NCBI GenBank assembly: GCA_030220185.1
Contig: JASPKZ010004575.1
Coordinates: 496,001-560,000 of the forward strand
Origin: Diploptera punctata
Lineage: Eukaryota > Arthropoda > Insecta > Blattodea > Blaberidae
Reading direction: 5' to 3'
DNA: 64,000 nt
The first letter of the stretch is position 1. The number at the start of each line of letters is the position of its first letter. The notes beneath the pieces were generated by a model. That model saw only the letters and a program-made list of their open reading frames with translations, ran no database searches and was not told the DNA's origin. This document shows positions 11,244-20,455 of this stretch, piece by piece. The position numbers and the translations under genes were made by a program.

Positions 11244-11740
11244 GAGTTGTTTTGTGAATGAACAATTTAATTTTTTTGTCACATGATACAGGTAAATGAA
11301 ACAACTGTATTTAAAAATTACTTTTTTTCACACATGTAACGACCGCTACGGAAGTGTGTCGCCGCAAACTAAGTACCGGAAATGACATTTTGTGGCCTTA
11401 GTAATTACATGTTTGAGTCCAGAGGCAGTTAGTTACATACTACAATTTAATTACGTTATTTAAACTTTATTTTGCGCTTTTTTACAAAACAATTATTGTA
11501 CATTTCAAACTTGTTTAATTTTCTTTTTCACATTACTCCTGAGCACTGTGTTTAATCTTTTTCCAAAACACAACGTACAAACGTCATAAATTGTAAATAT
11601 ATGCAGATGACAACCTTATATCCGAAGCTTACGTTATTTCCAGTGAGGAACAAGAGGACCTTACGTCTTTTCTACCCTTACGTCTTTTCTACTTATGTAG
11701 ATTTATACTTTGATTATAAGCAAATATGAAAAAGATTAAA
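11244..11740. other. AT-rich spacer
   Basis: No gene seen. A short direct repeat ccttacgtcttttctac occurs twice near 11660-11692. Confidence 0.4.
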
Positions 11741-11744
11741 ATAA

Positions 11745-12365
11745 ATTAAAATAGGAAGTGGCGGAATTCAAACAATTAGTAACAAAAAAAATAATGATAA
11801 TAAAAAATAAAAGGAATGAAGCGCATAAAAAAACGTACAAGCAACTGGGAATCCAGATGTAATAAGAACAGCAGTTAAGTCTCCTTCTGAAAAAAAATAA
11901 AACTATTATTTTACCAGTTATATTATATGGATGCGAAACATGGACTCTTACTTTAAGGGAGTAAAGGAGATTACGAGTATTTGAGAATAAAGTTCTTAGG
12001 AAAATGTTTGGACCAAAGAGAGATGAACAGACAGGTAAATGGAGAAGACTGCATAACAGTGGACTGCATGATCTTTATAGGAAGTCAGATATAATGAGAA
12101 CAGTTAAGTCTCGTAGACTGCGATGGGCAGGACATGTGGCACGAATGGGGAATGAAAGACGTGCATGGAAGCTTCTTGTAGAAAAACCAAAGGGAAAACG
12201 CCCAGTTGGTAGACCAAGAATGAGGTGGGAGAATAACATTAACTATGATTTGAGGGAAGTTGATTTAACATGGAATGATTGGAAAGCATTAGCTCAGGAT
12301 AGGGATGTATGGAGAGCTTATGTCCGCGCGGCCATGAACCTACGGGTTCGATAGTGCCAGTGAGT
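11745..12365 (+). mobile_element. LINE-A 3' fragment
   Basis: Degraded start (gtggcggaattcaaa), then a long open stretch (12004-12354) with FGPKRDEQTGKWRRLHN, RRLRWAGHVARMGNE, KRPVGRPRMRWENNINYDL and RAYVRAAMNLRVR, ending tgccagtgagt. Confidence 0.85.
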
Positions 12366-12374
12366 CAGTTAGTT

Positions 12375-12576
12375 AAGTTTCCGTAAATTTCGATAGGCAA
12401 AACATGTGCTACCTATAGGGAATGAAAGGAGAGCATGGAAATTTCTTGTAGGAAAACCAGAGGTAAAGCTCCCAGTACATAGGCCAAGAATCAGATGGGA
12501 GAATAACATTAAATATGGTTTGAGGCGGTGGATTATGCAGGGAATAACTGGACAAAATAGTTCAAGATAGGGATGA
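12375..12576 (+). mobile_element. Second, degraded LINE-A 3' scrap
   Basis: Repeats the same family region (aggcaaaacatgtgc, ccagaggtaaagctccc, gtttgaggcggtggattatg) immediately after the previous copy's tail. More diverged. Confidence 0.65.
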
Positions 12577-12985
12577 ATACTTACTTACTCACTGGCACTA
12601 TCGAATCCGTAGGTTCATGGCCGCGCGGTCATAAGCTCTCCATACATCCCTATCCTGAGCTAATGTTTTCCAATCATTACCTGTATAATCTACTTCCTCA
12701 AATCATAGTTAATGTTATTCTCCCACCTCATTCTTGGTCTACCAACTGGGCGTTTTCCCTCTGGCTTTCCTACAAGAAGCTTCCATGCATGTCTTTCATT
12801 CCCCATACGCGCAACATGTCCTGCCCATCGCAGTCTACGAGACTTAACTGTTCTTATTATATCTGGCTTCCTATAAAGACCATGTAGTTCATTGTTATGT
12901 AGTCTTCTCCATTCATCTGTCTGTTCATCTCTCTTTTGGTCCAAAAATTTTCCTAAGTACTTTATTCTCAAATACTCGGAGAACT
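12577..12985 (-). mobile_element. LINE-A 3' fragment, tail-to-tail with its neighbour
   Basis: The minus strand encodes YLGKFLDQKRDEQTDEWRRLHNNELHGLYRKP, RRLRWAGHVARMG and KRPVGRPRMRW. Its AAGT tail (plus strand acttacttactcactggc) directly abuts the preceding copy. Confidence 0.8.
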
Positions 12986-13024
12986 TATGTCCCAGATGCT
13001 CTTAAAGAGCTCAGTTTTTAACAG

Positions 13025-13226
13025 CAAATCTAGGCGTTAAAGAACTGCTTAGAGGCCTATCATTTCGGGTATATTAAGTAATTTCACGTGCCGTAAATCT
13101 AAGACACGGTTCCTACGGTTTTATTTCCCTTTCGTATGACGTCTACTCTATCGATGTCGGCCGGTTTAAACCCACGAACCTTAGAGCAAGAAGCAATCAC
13201 CTTAACCATCAGTCCACTTGGACCGA
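13025..13226 (-). mobile_element. SINE-D, 3'-truncated and diverged
   Basis: On the minus strand, a head cggtccaagtggactgatgg with B box GGTTTAAACC followed by a diverged SINE-D body. Confidence 0.5.
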
Positions 13227-13249
13227 ATGATTCTTCTAAGGTTACTAAC

Positions 13250-14165
13250 TAACTGGCACTTTCGAACCCGTGGGTTCGCGGACATAAGCTCTCCATACAT
13301 CCATATCCCGAGCTAATGTTTTCCAATCATTCTCTGTATAATCTACTTCCCTCAAATCATAGTTAATGTCATTCTCCCACCTCATTCTTGATCTACATAC
13401 TGGGCGTTTTCCCTCTGGTTTTCCTTCTATGCACGTCTTTCATTACCCATTCGTGCCACATGTCCTGCCCATCGCAGTCTACGATACTTAACTGTTCTCA
13501 TTATATCTGGCTTCCTATAAAGACCATGTAGTTCATTGTTATGAAGTCTTTTCCATTCACCTAGGTCTGTTCATCTCTCTTTGGTCCAAAAATTTTCCTA
13601 AGAACTTTATTCTCATATACTTGTAATCTCCTTTCCTCCTTAAAATAAGAGTCCATGTTTCGCATCCATATAATCTAACTGGCAGAATAATAGTTTTATA
13701 TATGTTTAGTTTAACTTTTTTGAAACGAGTTGGGAGTTAAGAATCTCTGCAATGCATAATAGCACGCATTTCCAGAATTCAGCCTAATGTTTAATTTCTT
13801 TGTGCATCTCATTCCTATTTGTGATTATTGTTCCCAGGTATTTGAATTCAGCTACTTCTTCAAAATTTCCCTTATTTGTTATTAACTGTCCATTTCAATT
13901 ATATAATGTATTTCTATGTGTCCATATGTTTAGTTTATTGATATCTACTTCCAGTCCCAATTTCTTAGTGTTACTCAATAGTGTGTGCGTGTTGGCTTTT
14001 AGTATATATTCGCTATCACCCAATAGTACTACATCATCAGCATAAACTAACAGCTTATTAATACCATTGAGTTCCAAGGTTACTATCATAAATGGCGCTG
14101 CAAGCCAAGTAGCCTCACAAGCTGTCGGTCCCTCGCTATCCATTTTCCATCTTCTGCATTTCATC
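13250..14165 (-). mobile_element. LINE-A fragment reaching the RT active-site region
   Basis: The minus strand includes the RT motif LLVYADDVVLLGDSE (YADD box) at about 14069-14025, then KANTHTLLSNTKKLGLEVDI, and downstream the usual GCETW, GHVAR and VGRP segments with several frameshifts. 5' truncated; nonfunctional. Confidence 0.8.
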
Positions 14166-14179
14166 ATATGCCAACACTA

Positions 14180-14698
14180 AACATTTAATACAAGAAATAA
14201 TGAAACAAGCTGATAACGCAGCACAAATATCAGGATGTATGAAAGATTTAATTTAGTGCAACAAACGTATGCCAATAGAAAGCAAAACCCGCATATACAA
14301 AACGATAGTTCAACCAGTTATCGTATATGGAGCAGAAACTAGGGCTGATACAACAAAAACTAAACAAATAATAAGCACATGTGAAATGAAAATCTTAAGA
14401 ACGATTCAGGGGAAAACATTATTTGATAAAATACACAACACAGAAATTAGGGACAAATGTCATATTCAAGACATAACCAAATTTATTATAGATAGACGAA
14501 AATACTGGAAGGGTCATATAGAAATAATGGAAGAAAACCTACTTGCAAAAAGAGCTAAAGAAGGCAGACCAATGGACGCGAGAAGAACAAGAGGAAGATC
14601 AGCCAAGAGATGGATAGACAGTGAATGCACATCCAATACGTCTTCCTCCGAGGAGTGATTTTGGAAATAAACAGGATGAAAATCCTACAAATTATGTT

Positions 14699-14729
<31 letters not shown>

Positions 14730-14740
14730 AAACCTACTAC
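14180..14740 (+). mobile_element. LINE-B 3' fragment with (GAA)n tail
   Basis: Open stretch 14269-14658: KTRIYKTIVQPVIVYGAETRADT, STCEMKILRTIQGKTLFDKIHN, ITKFIIDRRKYWKGHI, RTRGRSAKRW. This is the C-terminal domain of a second non-LTR family; other copies at 37540 and 47400. Ends in (aag)n at 14701-14730. Confidence 0.85.
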
Positions 14741-15359
14741 ATCTACTGATATCTCCCATATTTTGATATATCTTTCCTACGAAAACTTGTTTTTTCTATA
14801 CTATTATCTTCCATGTTATTCAGATGACACAGCGCATTGTAAAATTATAAACTAATACATTCTTAAATATTTACGAACCACTATGTCGCGGAAGCCATCA
14901 ATGCGGGAGGGTGGGGGGGAAAGACCGAAGCGTTCCGTTTTTTTTTATCCGATATACTTTTGAAAGAAATAAAATATAAATTATTTTTTTTCTAAACATT
15001 TTAAATTAAAAATCAAAATGTTTCTACTTTTTCTTTAAGATTTTCATGATTTTATTCTGTGTAAAAAATTACCTATTTTCTGTTCTTGCGTCATTTTTTA
15101 ACTACATTACTAGATAAGCTATAGTTAAATATAATCTTTATTGGCCTAATTATATTAGCTAGAAAAAATTGAATCCCTTGGGTATTTATTCCATGGGAGA
15201 CCATTAATTGAGTTTTACTAAAGTCTCTACGCAGTTTAAAAAAATCATTATTATATCTTAATAACCATATTGTCATATCAATTGGTTTTCCTAAGATTTT
15301 TTAAATACAACTCCTCTAAATTAAGTCCCTTGCAGTAACAGTTACATTTATTCTGTTCC
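14741..15359. other. AT-rich region upstream of RYamide coding exon 1
   Basis: Contains poly-T/poly-A runs and no element I recognise. It includes the branchpoint and polypyrimidine region of the 5'UTR intron. No convincing promoter was found here. Confidence 0.4.
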
Positions 15360-15366
15360 AGCAGAC
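15360..15366 (+). promoter_or_regulatory. Tandem 3' splice acceptor (NAGNAG) just before the RYamide start codon
   Basis: A pyrimidine-rich run (ttacatttattctgttc) is followed by CAGCAG and then ACATGG. Either AG (ending 15361 or 15364) could be used, changing the 5'UTR by 3 nt without altering the protein. This is the evidence for an upstream noncoding exon. Confidence 0.7.
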
Positions 15367-15469
15367 ATGGCGTCTCCAAGCACAGCAGTAATCATCATCA
15401 CTTGCTCACTGATCATCATTGCTTGTTCTGCGCAGCAGTTCTACGCAGGCGGGCGATACGGAAAGAGAG
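15367..15469 (+). CDS. RYa: RYamide neuropeptide precursor, coding exon 1 (signal peptide and first RYamide)
   Basis: Encodes the N-terminus of a secreted neuropeptide precursor. The ATG at 15367 opens 34 codons plus one base: a signal peptide (about residues 1-22, hydrophobic run VIIITCSLIIIACSA) followed at once by QQFYAGGRY-GKR, i.e. a peptide amidated through Gly32 after cleavage at Lys33-Arg34. The exon ends AGAG before the donor GTAAAT at 15470 (phase 1). Read without splicing the frame stops seven codons later. A pyrimidine-rich tract and tandem acceptor CAGCAG end 2 bases before the ATG, so a 5'UTR exon must lie upstream. Known biology: insect RYamides share FFxxxRYamide C-termini and act through an NPY-like GPCR (RYamide receptor). 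Seen: motif, processing sites, splice sites. Inferred: gene identity, from three such motifs spliced in one frame. The first peptide follows the signal peptide directly, as in NPY-family precursors. Q23 could become pyroglutamate. Confidence 0.9.
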
Positions 15470-15724
15470 GTAAATGCTTGAGATAGATTACGACTTTTGT
15501 ATAACCAACTAACTAAAGTCCAGCCACCGTATCTCCAGCCCTGACGTTTAGGTTGTACGAGGGGTAAAGGGAGAAACTTACCCTCTACCGTCAATATGGA
15601 AATGGTTGAATTGGGAGTGAACGCCTGCCAAAACCAATCACTGCTCTTGACGCCGCTAGTAAGGTTTGAAATTGCTGCGATATTGTCGACTGTATTTCTG
15701 CTAACCGCGTGGCTTCAACAACAA

Positions 15725-16062
15725 CTCCTGGCGCGACAGGCCTAGAGAGCCCTTAGCCTACCAGCCGGCTGCTGGCCTCACATCCACATGTGTCAATCGC
15801 AGAGGTAGATGATCATCAGCCAGTGTTGGGATGACATGTGGTCAGCATGTCGAGTCCCCCAGCCGTTATAGCTGGTTTCCTCAACCTGGAGTCGTTACAT
15901 ATTGTAGCAACCCAAATGACTCACGATGCTGGGTGGGCACCGGTCCCATACTGGCCGAAATACCATGAGAAAATTTCTTCCCCCATGGAGACTCGAACCA
16001 GCGCAAGTCCCGTAGCTCTGCGCCAAGACTTCCTGCCTTAACCACTCGGCTACGGCGCGGGA
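15725..16062 (-). mobile_element. SINE-C copy
   Basis: Minus strand: tRNA-like head (cccgcgccgtagccgagtgg ... CTGGTTCGAGTCTCC), body with gagaaaattt, ctacctctg and acacatgtggatgtgaggcc, ending ggcctgtcgcgccaggag. Other copies at 31866, 43968, 45085, 57089 and 58036. It lies about 255 bp into RYamide intron 1. Confidence 0.85.
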
Positions 16063-16164
16063 CAACCGCGTGGCTTCAGTGGTATATAAAGCGGCCCCTC
16101 CCACTGAATATCCATATCGGCAACACTGTCGTGAAAACGTCAGAGCCGGAGACTCGGCGGCTGG

Positions 16165-16825
16165 ACTATAACTCACTGACTCTATCGAACCCGTAAGTTC
16201 ATGGCCGCGCGGACAAAAGCTCTCCATACATCCCTATGCTGAGTTGTTTTCTAATCATCCCCTGTATAATCTACTTTCCTGAAATCATGGATAATGTTAT
16301 TTTCCCACATCATTTTTGGTCTACCAACTGAGCGTTTTCCCTCTGGTTTTCCTACCAGAAGATTCCATGCACCTCTTTCATCCCCGTACGTGCAACATGT
16401 CCTGCCCATCACAGCCTACGAGACCTAATTGTTCATATTATATCTGGCTTCCTATACATATTATCAACATTAATAAGATTCATGATGGAATTCCGTTGAG
16501 GTATTATTCAAAATTAAAATATAAAATTATGAAATATTTACCTAAAAGGTCCGTCTCCTCAACTTTATTAGTTATTTAAACAAAGTTGAGCAGACGGACG
16601 TTTTAGGTAAATATTTCATAATTTTATATTTTCATTTTTATACATATCAAGTAACTCACTGTTATTGAGTTTTCTCCATTCATCTGTCTGTTCATTTCTT
16701 TCTGGCCCAAAATTTTTCCTATAAACTTCATTATCAAATACTCGTAATCTTCATTCCTCCCTTAAAGTAAGAGTCCATATTTCACATCTATATAATATAA
16801 CTGGGAGAATAACTAATGTATATAA
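16165..16825 (-). mobile_element. LINE-A fragment interrupted by a hairpin element
   Basis: The plus strand carries the reverse complement of the family 3' end (ctatcgaacccgtaagttc, catggccgcgcgga) to about 16458 and resumes at about 16645 (caagtaactcactgttattg) to about 16825. The family sequence is split at the point equivalent to ggcttcctata / catgtagttc. Confidence 0.75.
16483..16632. mobile_element. Perfect-arm hairpin (Penelope-like terminal fragment) inserted in LINE-A
   Basis: Arms about 16515-16566 and 16582-16632, reading for example atgaaatatttacctaaaa and its complement ttttaggtaaatatttcat, separated by 15 bases. The left part (aagattcatgatgg ... gttgaggtattattc) matches the fragment at 10836. 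Confidence 0.65.
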
Positions 16826-16849
16826 AAATATGAATATCAATAAGTCAAA

Positions 16850-17520
16850 GAATTAGACTATGTGACCTTTTACCACTTTCTCTTAGGTCTGCCTGGATGT
16901 CAACGGCCTCTTGCAGGATATGATATATATTTTTTTTTCTGTAGTTTTAGACACACTGGGAAACAGGTTCAAGAATATCTTTATTTCTGATAGTATGTAG
17001 CCCGCTGTGCTCGTCGTAAAACGCAACTCAAAAGATGTCTTCTTTTATGTATCTTTCTTACTATCCTAATCTCGCTTCTGTAGGCTAAGAGTGGACTAAC
17101 AAGAACATTGTCTAATATGTCAATGAAAAAGTGATGATTTAAATACTTGGTTTATTACCCTTGTTATTTTCATAAACTTTGTGATTTTTAGTGAGACCTG
17201 AAATTTTATTATTGCCAATTAATTATGTAACATAGTTTCTGCTTTCACAATTTACAAACTTTTAGTACTGGAAAAGAAACGATTAGAAAATAATAAAATA
17301 TACTATCATTTATACCTTATTAACAATGGAACTAGTGTTTCTCTTGAGCTTACAGTAGAAGCGGCTTCGTTTCTTTCGCGCTCATTTCAGAAGAGCGACC
17401 TTAGCACAGCATTGATATTTCACTTCTTACTCAACTTGCTCAGGTGCGAAAAGGACAATAAATAAGATATACGACACTCATTACGAAAATGTATCTGTCA
17501 CATTATAAAACTTTCTCGTG
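16850..17520. other. Intronic AT-rich region
   Basis: 16850-17110 is weakly similar to degraded LINE coding sequence on the minus strand; otherwise nothing recognised. Confidence 0.3.
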
Positions 17521-17534
17521 GCACAAAAATAACG

Positions 17535-17535
<1 letters not shown>

Positions 17536-17576
<41 letters not shown>
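17536..17576. repeat. (AAT)n microsatellite
   Basis: Uninterrupted ata/aat trinucleotide run. Confidence 0.95.
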
Positions 17577-17577
<1 letters not shown>

Positions 17578-17700
17578 TATACGTATTTTCTTGCAAATGC
17601 CAACATTTAATGTGTAACGAACAAAGAGTAATTGCATTGAGCAACAAAAAATAAACTTTTTTTTGTATTCACGTAGACTTTCACGGCCGGAGTTGCTATA

Positions 17701-17794
17701 ATGATCTTGAAGAAGATTTTCGGGCTGTAGGCCGTAGGGGAACTACAAGCCTCACGACCACGGCCTACAGCCCGAAAATCTTCTTCAAGATCAT
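17701..17794. repeat. Near-perfect 35-bp-arm hairpin
   Basis: Arms atgatcttgaagaagatttt...ggccgt and its reverse complement (from 17760), with a loop of about 24 bases. Preceded by acgtagactttcacggccgg, a sequence I associate with a widespread arthropod repeat, family not identified. Confidence 0.65.
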
Positions 17795-17799
17795 CATAA

Positions 17800-18481
17800 A
17801 ACTTTTTTTTTGTTTCAGAAAGAAAACTATATGTTTCTGATAGTATTTCTTCTCCTGAATTCAAATATGATATCGGTTTTTCTTCATCACGCAAGGTTTC
17901 CGAGAGACAGGACTTTATAATTTCAAACACTTACATATTTTCTACATTCGTAACTACACAATATTCGAACATTCGGACTCACTTAGAAAGTAAGAAATGA
18001 CGATTTTCTGCTATATTTCGCCTGTGGAGCATCCTTCTTGATGGTCCAACAGTAATCGGCCAGCATATTAGGATTCCATTTGCCTTGATATCTCTTTTCC
18101 ATAGCTGAAATCTCCTGATGAAAGTGTTCCCCGTTTTATTTTACAATGGACAAATGGATGAAAAAACGTTTATTAAAACATAATTATTGAAATCCATTAA
18201 TTGAAATTGAAATAAAAAAAACTGTGTGATGAAGAAATTCCGATTACATATTTGAAAATACGATTAAAAATGCATTAAGTACAACTATTGGTACTCATGA
18301 CATAAAAATCATGTTGAGTAGTGTAATTTGTATGTAACTATTAAAGGAAATACAAATAGTCATGAATAGAATAAATTCAACATGAAGGGTTTTGAAATAT
18401 ATTCATATTCTAAAGAATCAAGATACAATTTGGTTTATTGAGTTATTTTAAATCGAAATTTCTCCATAAAAATTAAGAGAA

Positions 18482-18483
<2 letters not shown>
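17800..18483. other. Intronic AT-rich region
   Basis: No coding or repeat structure recognised with confidence. Confidence 0.4.

Positions 18484-18549
<66 letters not shown>
18484..18549. repeat. (AAT)n microsatellite
   Basis: About 22 trinucleotide units. Confidence 0.97.
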
Positions 18550-18584
18550 ATAATAACAGTATAATTCTATCTATCTTTGGGTTT

Positions 18585-18915
18585 TTACAGCTGCTGCCGT
18601 CTTCCCTTGGCAAACCTCCAAAGTCTATGATCTTGGACATCATCAATGCTTAGCCCTCTTACTTGCATTACTGTCTTCATGTTTTCCTTCCATGTTAACT
18701 TTGGTTTCCCTATTTTCTTCTTTTTGGTCGGTCCCATTGATATAGTTGCTTCGACCATATCTGATCTTCCATTCTTAAAATATATCCTAAGCACTTTAAG
18801 TCCTTCTCAATTCTTTCAATTATGCATTCTTCTGCTTCCATTGTGCTTCTAATTTCCTTATTTCTGACATGTTCTAATTTTGACTTTCTGGCATTTCTGC
18901 GTAAATAATCCATTT
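18585..18915 (-). mobile_element. LINE 3' fragment (third family)
   Basis: The minus strand encodes RRNARKSKLEHVRNKEIRST and, downstream, KNGRSDMVEATISMGPTKKKKIGKPKLTW...VRGLSIDDVQDHRLWR, the C-terminal motif of a non-LTR element. Confidence 0.6.
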
Positions 18916-18926
18916 CTAGAGTATAG

Positions 18927-18927
<1 letters not shown>

Positions 18928-18980
<53 letters not shown>

Positions 18981-18981
18981 T
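18928..18981. repeat. (AAT)n microsatellite separating two LINE fragments
   Basis: About 17 units. It generates the poly-Leu/poly-Ile ORFs on both strands. Confidence 0.97.
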
Positions 18982-18984
18982 TTC

Positions 18985-19830
18985 TCATCATCAACATCCG
19001 GTATCATGACAGCTACCGTTATCTTCCGGAAACCAAATCCCATTCCTCTCTGTCCATCCATTGATCTTCCTCCAATCCTCTGACAATCAAAGCCTCTATC
19101 CAGATTTTCTTTGGTCTTTCTTTCGTCTTCCTTTCCATCGGGATCCATTCCATAATAAGTTTAGGCAAACTTTGCTATGGCATTCTTTTGACATGGCCGA
19201 ACATCCTCATCTGTAAGTCCCAGTTCACTCATACTTCTCCTCACACCATCCACCCAACTTTCTTTAGTTCTTCCCTTTCTTCTTTTTCCATCTATTTTCC
19301 ACTCCTATATCTTCCTAGGAATCCTATCAGACATATATCATTCTCTTGAGATGTCCACACCATCTTAATCATTTATCTTTAATTGTCTATATATTTCATC
19401 TTTCATAATTTTCCTAATTTGAACGTTTCTAATTTTTTATCTAATCTGGACTTATGCGATGATTTTCTCCAGTAATTCAGTTCTGTTACTAATGACTTGT
19501 TGGCTTGGCACTTTTTAACATTGTCCATGTCTCTGATCCATATAACATAATGCTCTCAATAATGTCCTTATAAATAAATATCTCTGTTCTGTATATGATG
19601 TTTTTACTCCATAATGCCGAGTTGAAGCATGCAAATTACTCTCCGTACACTAGCTATTTTTTCTCTATTTTTAATTGTGATTAACCTTCTTTTCTAACGT
19701 AAATTGATCTTAGATATTATCTAATTTTTAAATTTAATACCATTCATTCCTATAAGATACTGTTCATCTATTTTGGATGTTGAATATTGTGTTTTATTTT
19801 CATTAATTTGTAATTCCCATTTTTCATATT
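18985..19830 (-). mobile_element. Degraded LINE 3' region
   Basis: The minus strand shows short recognisable pieces (LDRGFDCQRIGGRSMDGQRGMGFGFRKITVAVM) and, further upstream, repeated similar C-terminal motifs with many stops. The trinucleotide tail agrees with the microsatellite at its 3' side. Confidence 0.5.
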
Positions 19831-19994
19831 TCTCGATTAATTATATAATCACGTATGATACATCAACTATAAATTATGTAAATTGTTTAAACTGGCAGAG
19901 TTAATGCCTTCTCTTCCATTAAATCAGTGAAAAATATTAAATACAGAAAAAAATTACTCAAGATTATAACATATACAATTAGGCCTATAAATAT

Positions 19995-20440
19995 ATATTT
20001 ATAATAGGGCTTATGTACAAATTAAACTAAAAGTTTGATTAGAGAAGCGAAAAATCAGAAACCATCAATTGATCCAGTGAAAGATCATTAGAAAAGAAAG
20101 ATATTTAAATTTCTTTTAAAGGAAGATAATGTCCGGCGATGCCTGATTTCTTGTGGTAAGGAATTCCAGAATCTAGCACTAGATACAATATAGGAATTAG
20201 AATAATGGGAGGTTCTGTGTTGTGGGATGTGAAATAAGAGGTTCTGGTGCGATCGAGTACCCAAATTATGATCGGAGGATAGTAGATGGAAGCGAGAGGA
20301 TAAATAACTTGGTGTAGAGGTATATATAATTTTGAATAGCAGAATAAGATAATGCATTTTTCTACGCTCATGGAGATATAGCTAGTATTATTCGCGAGAA
20401 TACCATGACAGCAACAATATATATATATACAGTACATCAG
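19995..20440 (-). mobile_element. Jockey/CR1-like LINE C-terminal fragment
   Basis: The minus strand encodes LFKIIYTSTPSYLSSRFHLLS...NLGTRSHQNLLF...HRTSHYSNSYIVSSARFWNSLP, the pattern that ends many jockey-type reverse transcriptases. A related copy on the plus strand is at 41946. Confidence 0.65.
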
Positions 20441-20455
20441 ATTGTCATTTCTACA

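Noticed and set aside
14625..14855. ORF with a lysine run
   Set aside because: Reads through the (AAG)n tail of LINE-B.
15838..16227. ORFs on both strands (67 and 110 codons)
   Set aside because: Translations of a SINE-C copy; the same peptide recurs at 44063, 45200, 57111 and 58059.
18710..19148. ORFs containing poly-Leu or poly-Ile
   Set aside because: Produced by the (AAT)n microsatellite between two LINE fragments.
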